A stretch of DNA of 64,000 nucleotides. It comes from Armatimonadetes bacterium 55-13. GTDB taxonomy: Bacteria; Armatimonadota; Fimbriimonadia; Fimbriimonadales; Fimbriimonadaceae. Below the pieces are notes generated by a model. It did no database searches. It saw nothing but the letters and a program-made list of their open reading frames with translations, and was not told the origin of the DNA. The position numbers were made by a program, and so were the translations under genes. Of this stretch, positions 17,764 through 27,435 are shown piece by piece. The stretch's first letter is position 1. Each line of letters begins with the position of its first letter. The stretch is taken from NCBI GenBank assembly GCA_001898035.1, contig MKRX01000006.1:638150-702149 (forward strand), read 5' to 3'.

Positions 17764-18762
17764 ATGAGACGTGAGTGGGCGGCATTTATTAAGAACCGGC
17801 GTTGGGAAGAGTTTGAAAAACTCGCAAAAACCGAGCCGGATCAGATCCTTTGCGATACCGTGGCGGAGCTGGAAAAAGGCTTTACCGAGAAGGCGGATCG
17901 GAAGGCACTGAAGAAGGTCCTCTGGATCTTAGAAAAGGAAGGATTTACACCTAACGAAGTGGAAGAAACCGCTTCCGAAGCCCCGGCGCCAGCGCTTCTT
18001 ACCGCCGCCTTCATGCTCTCCGCCGACTCCCGCGGGGACACCCCGATCACCTACGGTTCTGAGGACAAGGGTCGGGTGCGATGGCTGACCGCTTATGTTA
18101 ACGAAACGAAAGGAATCACGCGGGCCAGCGAGGACTCGATGTCCAGTTCCGAAGGCCACGCACGGCTTCAATTATTAAGATCTAGTGAAGCTCGTCCCTA
18201 TCTTTCCGCCGAGATTGATCCTGCATACGCCCTCTGGCGATTCAAGCGAGCCCTTAGTAAGAACCGCCCGGGGAGCACTCCGCCAGCGATTGCCTACTGG
18301 CGGTCCGTGATCGAAAAAGCCACCGAACTGCCCCATCCGTCCAAAGAACTCAAGGCAACTAAAACCAAGGCGAGTGAAAGGTCTGAGGAAATCCTCTTGA
18401 TGGATCCAACCCTGTCTTGGCGATTGGAGTTAGGTGCGGCAACTCCGATTTTGGAGCAGATGTACGAGGCTCAGCAGGCAAATGCGGCGGAGTCTGAAGA
18501 CGAGAAGAAGGCGGCCACCAAGAAAGCGGGGGAAGAGGCTCGAAAGATGGTGATTACCCCAGAGATCGTTGCCGATCATGCGATGCGGCTGCGCGACCTG
18601 GCTTGGTTGATGCATCTGAAAGGTGACGAGCAAGCGGGCAAAGTGCTCTCGGCAGCAGAAGAGTTAGAGAAGAAAGGCGCCGACAGTGAGTATGCAAAGG
18701 GCTTGGTCGACAAGACAGTCGTCATCTATGTTGAGTCGATGAAGAACGCCGAGCAAAGTTAG
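17764..18762 (+). CDS. Hypothetical helical cytoplasmic protein
   Basis: 332 aa; I do not recognise the family. There is no signal peptide or membrane segment. The protein is rich in Glu, Lys and Ala, is predicted mostly helical, and begins MRREWAAFIKNRRWEEFEKLAKTEP. Charged blocks (residues 195-270, including an EDEKKAATKKAGEEARK run) could be coiled coil. The C-terminal 60 residues (HAMRLRDLAWLMHLKGDEQAGKVLSAAEELEKKG) look TPR-like. It is divergent from pstS across 143 bases that carry Pho-box-like repeats, so shared phosphate regulation is possible but unproven. Confidence 0.6.
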   Translation: MRREWAAFIKNRRWEEFEKLAKTEPDQILCDTVAELEKGFTEKADRKALKKVLWILEKEGFTPNEVEETASEAPAPALLTAAFMLSADSRGDTPITYGSEDKGRVRWLTAYVNETKGITRASEDSMSSSEGHARLQLLRSSEARPYLSAEIDPAYALWRFKRALSKNRPGSTPPAIAYWRSVIEKATELPHPSKELKATKTKASERSEEILLMDPTLSWRLELGAATPILEQMYEAQQANAAESEDEKKAATKKAGEEARKMVITPEIVADHAMRLRDLAWLMHLKGDEQAGKVLSAAEELEKKGADSEYAKGLVDKTVVIYVESMKNAEQS

Positions 18763-18835
18763 CAGTTTTGTCCGCCTTTTTGCCTGAAACCTGAAATCAC
18801 CGAACAGCCTTAATAGGGTTAGTCGTCGGTGAGCT

Positions 18836-19144
18836 ATGCGGTTCTTCGTTCCAGGAACCTTCGACGCGTCTACGGCAGACGTTCTGTGGTCGATCACGCG
18901 GAATAAGTTGCAGAAGGCCTTGGACGTTCCCATTTGGGATCGTCGGATTCAATCATTGTCATTGATGATTGATCGCGAACACGTCAATGTGACGATTGGA
19001 GAGGCCTATCATGGCGAAGAGGTTCTCATGATCTTTGAAGCGCCCCAGTTGTTGATCTGTACCGCCGGTCACGGGATGTATCGGGGCAAACCGATTGTGG
19101 TTCCAAAGGAACGGGCGGTGGCGGTGGAGTTCTTCGACGCTTAG
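18836..19144 (+). CDS. Small hypothetical protein
   Basis: 102 aa, not recognised. It starts MRFFVPGTFDASTADVLWSI and contains alternating beta and helix stretches (IQSLSLMIDREHVNVTIGEAY, VLMIFEAPQLLICTAGHG). There is no signal peptide. It lies 73 bases after the preceding unknown gene on the same strand and is closed by a hairpin shared with the convergent PEP-CTERM gene. Good start context was not seen, so it is annotated from coding character alone. Confidence 0.55.
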   Translation: MRFFVPGTFDASTADVLWSITRNKLQKALDVPIWDRRIQSLSLMIDREHVNVTIGEAYHGEEVLMIFEAPQLLICTAGHGMYRGKPIVVPKERAVAVEFFDA

Positions 19145-19176
19145 TCGGGTGGCAAGCCCTCATTCCTGCCACCCGA
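19145..19176. terminator. Bidirectional hairpin terminator
   Basis: A perfect 10-bp stem (19145-19154 with 19167-19176) with a 12-base loop lies immediately after the stop of the small gene and before the stop of the convergent PEP-CTERM gene. The trailing T-run is short. Confidence 0.7.
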
Positions 19177-19183
19177 TTTGCCG

Positions 19184-19936
19184 TTACTTACGGCGTCGGC
19201 GAACTAATGCTACGATGCCAACGCCAATCACAGCCATAGAGGCGGGCTCTGGCACGGCTTTGGCGGTCATGAACGTCACGTCGGCCAATGAGCCGTTGAT
19301 GTCATCGATCCAATCCGATCCGACATCGAAGGTAATGAATCCGGTTACCTTAACGGTGTGAACATCATAGCTGGTGAAGTAAATGGGCTCCAGTTCATAT
19401 CCGTTGCCGCTGTGGCTCCAACTTCCATGATTTGTTCCTGGCCCACCGTTAACACTGACGGTCAAATCGCCAATTTCCGAAAAGTTCGGGGTGGAGGCTC
19501 CGCTCGGTGTCTGCACTTGAACTAACGGCACGAGATAGGCTAAGCCTTCATCGCTTGGTTTGAGGTAATTGCCTGTCAGGGTCGTCCCGAACATCGACCA
19601 GGCAATATCACCGGTGTCAACGTTGTAATTAAGTTCGAACTCCTGCGGCTGCCCTAAGACAGACGCCCAAGGATTGGTTGGACGTGTTCCCTCCGAGGCA
19701 ATAGTCGAACTCTCGCCCAATATCCACAGATTAGATCGCGTTGGAGGATTGAACTCCAGGCTCGCCCGCGCCGCAAACCGAGTGCTAGCGGTTGCATTGT
19801 CGTAGATTCCCGGGTTCACCAAGCTCGTTTGAGCCATCGCCGATACAACGGCTACGAAAGCACCTAAAATAAATCCAGCCCGCACCACTGCGCGCCGGTT
19901 CTCTCCAAATGAACTAACGATAAACATCGCATTCAT
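19184..19936 (-). CDS. PEP-CTERM sorted secreted protein
   Basis: 250 aa. A signal peptide lies around residues 14-36 (RRAVVRAGFILGAFVAVVSAMAQ). The body is Thr/Ser/Asn-rich with beta pattern (DLTVSVNGGPGTNHGSWSHSG...VHTVKVTGFITFDVGSDW) and matches no enzyme. Residues 228-250 are the sorting tail VPEPASM, a helix and RRRRK. The start could be Met1 or Met4; neither has a strong ribosome site. It lies 36 bases downstream of ppc on the same strand but is unlikely to be functionally linked to it. Confidence 0.8.
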   Translation of the reverse strand: MNAMFIVSSFGENRRAVVRAGFILGAFVAVVSAMAQTSLVNPGIYDNATASTRFAARASLEFNPPTRSNLWILGESSTIASEGTRPTNPWASVLGQPQEFELNYNVDTGDIAWSMFGTTLTGNYLKPSDEGLAYLVPLVQVQTPSGASTPNFSEIGDLTVSVNGGPGTNHGSWSHSGNGYELEPIYFTSYDVHTVKVTGFITFDVGSDWIDDINGSLADVTFMTAKAVPEPASMAVIGVGIVALVRRRRK

Positions 19937-19972
19937 TTTGATTTAATGCAAGAAATAGGCAGGACCTTTTTC

Positions 19973-22729
19973 TTAGCCGGTGCTTTGCATTCCCGCAGCG
20001 ATGCCGGCGATGGTTTGAAGCATAGCTTCTCGCCACAGACCGGACTGCTCTTCATCCGAAAGAGAACCCCAGCGTCGCATAAGGGCGACTTGCATGACGT
20101 TGAGGGGGCGGACGACCGGATCTCGGAGGTCAACCGTGTTACGAACCGTCTTTGCCTTCTCCAACAGATCCTCGGCTTGAATCACATCGAGGACGCTTGA
20201 GAGGGTGGTCTCGAATTCTCCGGCGATGAGATCGTGAATCGCTTGCGACGGGGCCATTTTGCCGTAGAGGCGAGCGGTTTCGAAGTGAGCGCGTTTTAGT
20301 TCGAGCTGAGCGTTGTCGATAACGGTGCGGAAGAATCCGGATTCTCGGTAGAGCCTCTGAAGTCGTTCTCGCTTTTCAGGAGAGCCCTCGGCATAGGCGG
20401 AAAGGGCGTGACCGATGCCATACCAACCGGGGACAACGTATCGGGACTGCACCCAGGCAAAATTCCACGGGATGGCGCGGAGGTTAGATAGGTCGCCCGA
20501 CGAGGACTTTCCAGGACGGAACACGGGGCGGGAGGCGATTGTGAGGTACTGGATGTAATCGATGGGGGTGGCGTGGGTGTAGAAGTCCCAGAAATCGTCT
20601 CGCTCGTACACCAGCTTGCGGTATCGGGCTCTCGACGATTCGGCCATCTCGTCCATGGCTTCATCGAGTTCGGCTTCTTGACCTTGGCCGGTGCCGGAGG
20701 CGGCGAGAAGACAGGCGCTGACGATCTGCTCCAAGTGTCGGTGGGCGATCGGTGCGATGGAATAGCGGAAGGAGATGACTTCGCCCTGCTCGGTAAACCG
20801 GATGCTCCCGGTGAACGAACCCTTGGGCTGGGCGAGGATTGCGCGGCTGGCGCGGCCACCACCCCGTCCTACCGTACCGCCACGACCGTGGAAGAATCGG
20901 AGGTCACAGTTATGCTTCTCGCCGACTTCCGTCAAGTTCCGCATGGCTTGCTGAAGCGCCCAGTTTGCCGCCAGGTAACCGCCGTCTTTGCTGCTATCGG
21001 AATAGCCGAGCATGATCTCTTGACGAGGGCGATCTGTGGTGATCACGTCGCGGTAGATCGGCGTGTTGAGAAGCTGGTCGATGATGCCCGGACAGTGATC
21101 GAGGTCTTCGATTGTCTCGAAAAGGGGGACGACTTCGATATCCGAGATGATGCCGCCGTTCTCCGTTCGGACCAGACCGTACTGCTTGGCGAGGAGGAGG
21201 ACCTCCAGCATGTCGCTGGCGCCGTGGGTCATTGAGATGATATAGGCCCGGATGGCATCGACGCCGAGGCTGCGATGCGCTTTCCGAATGACTTCGAAGA
21301 CGCCAAGCACGTGATTGGCGGCAGGCGAGCCATCGAATTCGATCGGGATCAGGGGGCGGCGAGAGAGGAGCTCCTTGGTGAGGAGTTCGACTTTATCGTC
21401 TTCGGCGAGGGCGAGATACTCACCTTTCTCCAGCACTCCGGCGGCGGTAAGGATCTCGTCCAGAACCTTCTCGTGCTCATGGCTATGTTGGCGAATATCG
21501 AGCGCAGCCAGGCGGGATCCGAAGCACCGGGATTGCCAATAGGCGTAGAGAAGCGATCCCCCGTCGGCGATATCAGCGGCGCCGTTTTCGCGAAGACTAT
21601 CTCGAATGGCCTTAATGTCTGAAGTCAAATCAACGCGGGAGAAGTCTCCTCGCTCCAGCCCCTCTAAGGCGAGTTTGATTCGATGTTCCAAGACCAAGCC
21701 CTTTCGGACGTAGGGTTCTTGGGCGTAGCGCAGGCTGTGGAAATCGCTTAAGGGCAGTTCTTGTTCATCTCGAACGAGTCCCTCTATGAATTGGGGAGTG
21801 GCATCCACGAGCTTGGTGGACATGGTCAGCTCTCGGCGAATGGTCTCCATTCTCGCCAAGAGACTTTCCAGAGCGGCTTTGCGGTGCTCGACCAGGGTTT
21901 GCCAGGTGACTTCGGGAGTGACGTTGGGGTTACCGTCCCGATCGCCGCCGACCCACGATCGGTATTCGAGGATGGGCGGAACGTAGATTTCGTCGTTGGG
22001 ATAGGCCTCTCGAAGTGCGTTCTCCAAGTCCTCCATCATCCAGGGCACCACCTCAAGCACTGAGCGCTCTAGGAAGTAGAGGACGTTTCGGACCTCCTCG
22101 GTGACGGTGAGAGTACTGGTGCGCATCTCGTCCGTCTGCCAAAGCGCGGTCAGGTTGCGGCGGATGATGCCTTCACCCTGCTCTTTCTCATTGATGGGCC
22201 CCGTGAGGGTGCCAGTGGCGCTTTCAATAGCGGAAAGCGCCTCAACAATTCGCTGGATCTTTTCGAGAACGGCCCGGCGCTTGGCTTCGGTGGGATGCGC
22301 GGTGAAGGTGGGGACGATCGAAGTTCGATTGAGCAGGTCTTCAATCTGTGCGGCGGTGAGTCCCCGGTTTTTGAGTTCGAGGATGGTTTCGCGGATCGAC
22401 TCTCGACGCGGCGCATCGCCTTGGCTCCGCGCTCGATTGACGCGAACGATCTCTTTTTGCTCGGCTGCGTTTAGCAGTTGGAGGAGCATGGTGAAGGCGC
22501 GGGCGAGTCCTTTGAATTTCTCCGGATCGTTAAGCTCGGGGAATTCTTGGAACAGGGTTTCCGGGTCGGCGCCTTTGTACATCTTTTGAGCGGCTTCCAA
22601 GATCCAGGAGCCTTCTTGCTCAAGCAGCGCACCGCCGAGTTGTGAGTCCAAGATGCCGATGTCGGCGCTCAAGGGCTTTGAAAGACCGTGATCCTCCGGT
22701 CGCAGGCCTAAGAAACTCACGCTCTCCAT
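19973..22729 (-). CDS. ppc: Phosphoenolpyruvate carboxylase
   Basis: 918 aa, full length for bacterial PEPC, which fixes bicarbonate onto PEP to replenish oxaloacetate. Catalytic His145 lies in FTAHPTEAKRR. Other signatures are SWVGGDRDGNPNVTPEV, LGYSDSSKDGGYLAANW, FFHGRGGTVGRGGGRASRAI and GSIRFTEQGEVISFRYS. The C-terminus ends GMQSTG, close to the usual xxNTG end. The Asn-to-Ser change at the penultimate motif is minor. It runs leftward, 10 bases downstream of the methyltransferase gene, so the two may be co-transcribed. Confidence 0.96.
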   Translation of the reverse strand: MESVSFLGLRPEDHGLSKPLSADIGILDSQLGGALLEQEGSWILEAAQKMYKGADPETLFQEFPELNDPEKFKGLARAFTMLLQLLNAAEQKEIVRVNRARSQGDAPRRESIRETILELKNRGLTAAQIEDLLNRTSIVPTFTAHPTEAKRRAVLEKIQRIVEALSAIESATGTLTGPINEKEQGEGIIRRNLTALWQTDEMRTSTLTVTEEVRNVLYFLERSVLEVVPWMMEDLENALREAYPNDEIYVPPILEYRSWVGGDRDGNPNVTPEVTWQTLVEHRKAALESLLARMETIRRELTMSTKLVDATPQFIEGLVRDEQELPLSDFHSLRYAQEPYVRKGLVLEHRIKLALEGLERGDFSRVDLTSDIKAIRDSLRENGAADIADGGSLLYAYWQSRCFGSRLAALDIRQHSHEHEKVLDEILTAAGVLEKGEYLALAEDDKVELLTKELLSRRPLIPIEFDGSPAANHVLGVFEVIRKAHRSLGVDAIRAYIISMTHGASDMLEVLLLAKQYGLVRTENGGIISDIEVVPLFETIEDLDHCPGIIDQLLNTPIYRDVITTDRPRQEIMLGYSDSSKDGGYLAANWALQQAMRNLTEVGEKHNCDLRFFHGRGGTVGRGGGRASRAILAQPKGSFTGSIRFTEQGEVISFRYSIAPIAHRHLEQIVSACLLAASGTGQGQEAELDEAMDEMAESSRARYRKLVYERDDFWDFYTHATPIDYIQYLTIASRPVFRPGKSSSGDLSNLRAIPWNFAWVQSRYVVPGWYGIGHALSAYAEGSPEKRERLQRLYRESGFFRTVIDNAQLELKRAHFETARLYGKMAPSQAIHDLIAGEFETTLSSVLDVIQAEDLLEKAKTVRNTVDLRDPVVRPLNVMQVALMRRWGSLSDEEQSGLWREAMLQTIAGIAAGMQSTG

Positions 22730-22739
22730 GGGTTCGATG

Positions 22740-23870
22740 TTACCGGGTCTGGGCGGGCAAGGGTTGGGCGATGATGTGACGGATACTCTTGCCTACGGTG
22801 TAGAGAATCACGCAGAGTTCTCGGTCACCGGTGAGCTTGAGTTTTTTGCGCATCGCCTCCAAATCTTGATCCGCTCCCCTTTGTTTGACGACGGGAGTGG
22901 AAGAATGGAGGCATTCCAATTCCCGCTTGGTTTCTTTCAGGTCCGCTTTGCCATGGTAAAGGACTCGGTAAGCACGGAGCCACGGCGAGGAAATCTCATT
23001 CGGACCCGTGAGGTAACCGTTGGAATCGCCGAGGGCGTACAGATCGAACGGGTCGGCGAGAGCGCCCAGAGTGTGGGCTCGAATCGCGGCGGGATCGGCT
23101 TCGTAAAGGTATTCGTTTGGGGTCTCGGTTTGAATGGGGTCGCCTGCCTCCTCCAGTTCTTCACCGGACTCGACTTGGACGGCCTTGCGGGTCGGGTTGA
23201 CCTCAGAGCCAAACGAGACGAGGACTTCGCGGCACTCTCCGCCAAAGGAGACGAATCGAATATCGTCGCCGAGGGATTCGAGGAAGGAATCCGGGAGCAT
23301 GGGGCTGAGTTTGAAGACGACGCGTTTGGCGTCTTTGAAGCGCTCGGCAATCAAGGAAGGATTTGGGGCGAATTGAGAAGGATCGAGGGTCCGGCGGCCG
23401 CCTTCTCGGCGGGCGGGATCGGCGAAGATGTACTCGCTGGAAGCGGGAATCCGTTCAAGGCCATCCCCGATGAGGATCTCGGCGGTTTGGCGATTCGCGT
23501 CCAGGTTGTGACGGGCTAGTTCGGCTCTTTCGGGAGAGACTTCCACGCCAGTGGAGGGTCCCCGTTGGGCGAGCGCGATAAGGTCGGCGCCGATGCCAGC
23601 GGTCAAATCGAAGACATGGGCACTTGCGGGGAAAAGCGAGGCGTTGTATGCTGCCATACGTTCGTGGGTCGCCATCTCAAGGCCCTCGCGATCAAAGAGC
23701 ATCTGGGAAGCGTTTTTAAACTTCGCGGCGGCTTTTTGGCGGAGGGTCCACTGAGTAAACGCCCAACGAGCCGCTTCGTCGGAAGTTTTTTTAGCGACGG
23801 CGGCAATTGCGGAAGGCTTTGGCTCTTTGTTTTCCGCAAGATTTAGAGCTTTTTCGTATAAGGGATTCAC
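22740..23870 (-). CDS. SAM-dependent methyltransferase with THUMP-like C-terminal domain
   Basis: 376 aa. The Rossmann-type methyltransferase core shows motif I DLTAGIGADLIALAQRG, an acidic GVEVSPERAELARHN post-I segment and the family hallmark ADPARREGGRRTLDPSQFAPN (DPARR) in place of NPPY. The last 100 residues fit the THUMP-like domain that follows in this family; some members are annotated as RNA methyltransferases, but the substrate is unproven. The start at 23870 is only 4 bases from the start of the divergent M60 gene. Confidence 0.8.
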   Translation of the reverse strand: MNPLYEKALNLAENKEPKPSAIAAVAKKTSDEAARWAFTQWTLRQKAAAKFKNASQMLFDREGLEMATHERMAAYNASLFPASAHVFDLTAGIGADLIALAQRGPSTGVEVSPERAELARHNLDANRQTAEILIGDGLERIPASSEYIFADPARREGGRRTLDPSQFAPNPSLIAERFKDAKRVVFKLSPMLPDSFLESLGDDIRFVSFGGECREVLVSFGSEVNPTRKAVQVESGEELEEAGDPIQTETPNEYLYEADPAAIRAHTLGALADPFDLYALGDSNGYLTGPNEISSPWLRAYRVLYHGKADLKETKRELECLHSSTPVVKQRGADQDLEAMRKKLKLTGDRELCVILYTVGKSIRHIIAQPLPAQTR

Positions 23871-23874
23871 CGAT

Positions 23875-26004
23875 ATGTTGCAGTCATTGTGCTGTCTGAG
23901 CTTGCTGTTGATGCAACCGACTCAGGCCGAAACCGATCTTCAGTCTCTCACGAATGGAGTTGCCAAGGTCGCGAAACCCGGATTGCCGGGTATCGTGAGC
24001 GCCGTTGGCAAGGACGCCATTCCCTTTCTCATCTGCAAAGATGGTCAGACGCTGGCCCCTGTTGCCAGTGCGGGGAGGCTCGGCAAGGGCCGAGTCGCTG
24101 CGTTTGGCCACGGCGGATATCTCACGACAGAGTCCGCCGACGAAGGCGACACCGGAAAGCTCTTGACCAACGTGGTGCAGTGGTGTTCTGGGCGAGCTTC
24201 CAAACCGCGAGTAGGCTTCCTGGCGGGCTCCAGCATCCGGCAATTAGTGACCAAGCTAGGATTCGAAGGGGTTCCCCTCAATCGTGCCACTTTAAGCGAT
24301 GACCTAAAGCGGGCGGACGTGGCAATCATCCCCGCCGATTCTGATATCTCCGTTCTGGAGAGCTACGTCAGAAACGGAGGCGGCTTGATCACCGCACATA
24401 CGCCTTGGGGTTGGATGCAACTAAACCCCGGCAAAGACTTGGCTACCGAAATGCCGATGCAGAGCCTCCTTCATAAAGCAGGACTCTCTTTCAGCGATGG
24501 TACCGCCGACCAAATCTGGCCCGCGAAGTCTCTCACCGAGTCGCAAAGCTGCAACGCCGAGTACGCGCTGGCCCACCTCGATACCGATGGGGCGCAGAGT
24601 TCTTCGATCATCATGGCGGTCTTGCGCTCGACGGTTGAATCCGATCCTTTCCAGAAAGCCGTTCGCGCTAAGTGCGCTTCGGCAGGGAATCGCATTCCGA
24701 CCGCCCAAAAGCCCCTTCAGGCAAAGGATGCAGTGGACCGACTCGCTTTGACGATTCGATCTCTGGACCGCGCCAATGGTCGCCCCGTTCCAAAGATCGA
24801 GCCCAGCGCCAACGACTTTCCCGGCGCTGTGCCCACCGACGCCTCACGAGTCGATGCCACTGTCCTCGTTCGGGTTTCGAAGCAGGAGTGGTCGAGCACC
24901 GGGCTCTATGCCGCTCCTGGCGAAGAGATCACCGTGGAAGCACCAGCTTCGATGATCGGTCAAGGATTTAGCGTCCAAATTGGATGCCACTCCGACCAGT
25001 TGTGGGGACTCGATAAGTGGGAACGACATCCCTCCATCGTCACTCGCAAGCGCATCGAAAAAGGATTGACGCGAATCAGCAGTCCTTTCGGTGGCCTGGT
25101 ATATATCGTCGTCGATAAAAAGCTTGGGCTCCCCGACCAAAAGGTGGAGTTTGGAAACGTGATCCGCTCCGCTCGCTACGTTCACGGCAAGACGACGAAA
25201 GAAGAGTGGGCGAAGCAGCTTCGCTACGCTGCTCCTTGGGCAGAAATTGGTTCCGACAAGCTCATTTTTAGCGTTCCGATCGATGCGGCTCGAAAAGTCG
25301 AAGATCCCATTGCGCTGATGAACCTCTGGGACAAGTGCATCGACCTCTATAGCGACCTCGATGGCTCGCCCGTGTTTGATCGGCCGGAGCGCATAGTATG
25401 CGACCGGCAAATCAGTGCGGGATACATGCACTCGGGTTATCCAATCATGACTTGGATGGACAAGTCCGTCCCGCTCTCGCTAGACGTGCACGATCTGACG
25501 ACCGAGGGAACGTGGGGCCACTGGCATGAACTGGGCCACAACCGACAAAAAGGTGAGTGGACGTTTAGTGGCACCGGTGAGGTAACGAACAACATCTTCA
25601 CCCTCTACATGATGGACAAGATCGCAGGAAAGACGATCTGGGATCGCATCGGATCGGAAACGCCAAAGTTCAAGGCTTACATCGAGAAAGGAGGCGACTT
25701 CAACCAGTGGAAGAGCGAACCCTTCTTGGCCCTCTACATGTATGGACAGCTCATTCAAGACTTTGGATGGGATTCGATGAAGAAGTATTTCCGCAGCTAT
25801 GAAGGACCCAACGCTGGCACTCAGCCTCGCAATGACATGGAAAAGCACGATCAGTTCCTGATCCACTACTCCCGTGTCGTAGGCAAGAATTTGGGACCGT
25901 TCTTCCAAGCCTGGGCGGTCCCCACTTCGCAAGCCGCTCGAGATAGCGTAAAGGAACTTCCCAAGTGGTTACCGAAGGACTTTCCTAAGAGCCCGAACCT
26001 CTAA
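23875..26004 (+). CDS. Secreted M60-type (enhancin-like) metallopeptidase
   Basis: 709 aa from the ATG at 23875. A longer reading frame would run into the divergent gene. A signal peptide spans residues 1-19 (ending TQA). The first half resembles a glutamine-amidotransferase-like fold (VAAFGHGGYLTTESADEG, ADVAIIPADSDISVLESYV) followed by a beta domain (YAAPGEEITVEAPASMIGQGF). The second half is the M60 peptidase: HELGH at 551-555 in WGHWHELGHNRQ, then WTFSGTGEVTNNIFTLYM, where E569 is the likely third zinc ligand. Family members cleave mucin-type O-glycoproteins or host/environmental glycoproteins. A terminator follows. Confidence 0.85.
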   Translation: MLQSLCCLSLLLMQPTQAETDLQSLTNGVAKVAKPGLPGIVSAVGKDAIPFLICKDGQTLAPVASAGRLGKGRVAAFGHGGYLTTESADEGDTGKLLTNVVQWCSGRASKPRVGFLAGSSIRQLVTKLGFEGVPLNRATLSDDLKRADVAIIPADSDISVLESYVRNGGGLITAHTPWGWMQLNPGKDLATEMPMQSLLHKAGLSFSDGTADQIWPAKSLTESQSCNAEYALAHLDTDGAQSSSIIMAVLRSTVESDPFQKAVRAKCASAGNRIPTAQKPLQAKDAVDRLALTIRSLDRANGRPVPKIEPSANDFPGAVPTDASRVDATVLVRVSKQEWSSTGLYAAPGEEITVEAPASMIGQGFSVQIGCHSDQLWGLDKWERHPSIVTRKRIEKGLTRISSPFGGLVYIVVDKKLGLPDQKVEFGNVIRSARYVHGKTTKEEWAKQLRYAAPWAEIGSDKLIFSVPIDAARKVEDPIALMNLWDKCIDLYSDLDGSPVFDRPERIVCDRQISAGYMHSGYPIMTWMDKSVPLSLDVHDLTTEGTWGHWHELGHNRQKGEWTFSGTGEVTNNIFTLYMMDKIAGKTIWDRIGSETPKFKAYIEKGGDFNQWKSEPFLALYMYGQLIQDFGWDSMKKYFRSYEGPNAGTQPRNDMEKHDQFLIHYSRVVGKNLGPFFQAWAVPTSQAARDSVKELPKWLPKDFPKSPNL

Positions 26005-26012
26005 ACTCTCTC

Positions 26013-26044
26013 GCCTACCCCGCCTTGATTCCAACGGGGTAGGC
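26013..26044 (+). terminator. Terminator after the M60 peptidase gene
   Basis: Perfect 10-bp stem (26013-26022 with 26035-26044) and a 12-base loop, 9 bases after the stop codon; a T-run comes slightly later (26059-26063). Confidence 0.65.
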
Positions 26045-26400
26045 TACCTTCCTACGAGGTTTTTGAATCAGAGCTGGGCGGATACCTCACTCCGACATTG
26101 AATGTCAATGTTTTATTGACCTATCCATCCCGCGTAAGCTAGCAAGGTGGCTCCAGTGGCGATCGCCTAGGCGTCTTTTGTGAATGCGATTCAATTAGGA
26201 ACGCATGGAAACGAGACGTCGAATGGGAAAGATTGCGAGTTTTGCTTTTGGGTTCAACGTTAGGACCAGGTGGAAACTGAACTACATGGAGCGCTAAGCC
26301 GCGATGTTGCCGCTACAATTGCATCGTTCGAGAATCGGATAAGTTAAGTTTTATAACCGCCATGGACGCGATGTTCGCGTTCAATAGGATGGGAGGAACA
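26045..26400. promoter_or_regulatory. 356-base non-coding leader upstream of the ribose-type transporter
   Basis: No convincing gene. It holds a GTCAAT-N5-ATTGAC inverted repeat (26104-26120) and two overlapping 10-base perfect palindromes, GGCGATCGCC (26158-26167) and CGCCTAGGCG (26164-26173), which are operator candidates for a LacI-type regulator. A 30-codon open frame starts at 26205 but shows no supporting feature. Transcription of the transporter must start here. Confidence 0.4.
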
Positions 26401-27417
26401 ATGAAGACCACCAAGACACTCGCATGGCTGCTCGGCGCGACCATCGCCCTTGCCGGCTGCGGGGACAAAGGAACTGAGACGAGCTCGACCGGATCCGCCA
26501 CGCCGGAAGCCGGTAAGAAGCTCAAGATTGCCGTCATTCCCAAGGGTTCGACTCACGAATTCTGGAAGTCCATTCACGAAGGGGCAAATGAAGCCGCCTC
26601 CGAGCTGGGCAATGTCGAAATTATCTGGAAGGGTCCGCTCAAAGAAGATGACCGTAACGACCAGATCAAGGTTGTTGAAGATTTCACAACCCAAGGCGTC
26701 GATGGCATCGTTTTGGCTCCCCTCGACGACAAGGCCCTGGCTCGCCCCGTCATGGACGCAAAGAACTCGGGAATTCCGACCGTCATCATCGACTCTGATT
26801 TGAAGGATGCGGAAACCGTAAGCTTTGTTGCCACCGACAACTATAAGGGCGGCGAAACGGCAGGCGAGGAGATGGCCAAGCTCCTGGGCGACAAGGGCAA
26901 GATCGTTGTCCTGCGATACGCCGAAGGATCTGCCAGCACCAACTTCCGCGAGCAAGGCTTTATCGACGCGATCAAGAAGCACTCTGGAATCACAATTGTC
27001 AGCGAAAATCGATACGCCGGCCCGACAACGGATTCCGCGCAGACGGAAGCCGAGAATCTGCTTGCCGGATTCAAGAAGCCCGATGGCTCGCTGGACATTG
27101 ACGGAATTTACACTCCGAACGAGAGTTCCACCGCCGGTATGCTTCGTGTACTTCAGCAGAATAACTGGGCAGGGAAGGTCAAATTCGTCGGTTTCGACTC
27201 TTCACCCAAGCTCCTGGATGGTCTGAAGTCAGGCGAAATCAACGGCCTGATCGTCCAGAACCCCCGCAAGATGGGGTACGAAGGCGTCAAGACTATCGTT
27301 GACGCCATTAACAAGCGAACGGTTTCGAAGCGAATCGACACCGGGGCCACCTTCGTTACGAAGGAGAATATGGAATCCCCCGACATCGCTAAACTGATCG
27401 CTCCCCCGAAGGCCTAA
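26401..27417 (+). CDS. Sugar ABC transporter substrate-binding lipoprotein (RbsB-type)
   Basis: 338 aa from the ATG at 26401 with GGGAGG at about 26390-26396. Upstream in-frame starts lack such a site. The lipobox is ALAGC with Cys20. The mature part is a Peripla_BP_4 (type I periplasmic-binding) protein: IAVIPKGSTHEFWKSIHEGANEAA, GVDGIVLAPLDDKAL, TVIIDSDL, FVATDNYKGGETAGEEMAK, and IVQNPRKMGYEGVKTIVDAI. It delivers a sugar such as ribose to the permease. Binding specificity cannot be read from sequence. It is the first gene of a three-gene importer operon. Confidence 0.92.
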   Translation: MKTTKTLAWLLGATIALAGCGDKGTETSSTGSATPEAGKKLKIAVIPKGSTHEFWKSIHEGANEAASELGNVEIIWKGPLKEDDRNDQIKVVEDFTTQGVDGIVLAPLDDKALARPVMDAKNSGIPTVIIDSDLKDAETVSFVATDNYKGGETAGEEMAKLLGDKGKIVVLRYAEGSASTNFREQGFIDAIKKHSGITIVSENRYAGPTTDSAQTEAENLLAGFKKPDGSLDIDGIYTPNESSTAGMLRVLQQNNWAGKVKFVGFDSSPKLLDGLKSGEINGLIVQNPRKMGYEGVKTIVDAINKRTVSKRIDTGATFVTKENMESPDIAKLIAPPKA

Positions 27418-27435
27418 CTCCAGGCCACGTCCGAG

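Noticed and set aside
26205-26297. 30-codon open frame in the transporter leader
   Set aside because: Weak ribosome site, no signal or known motif; not distinguishable from chance.
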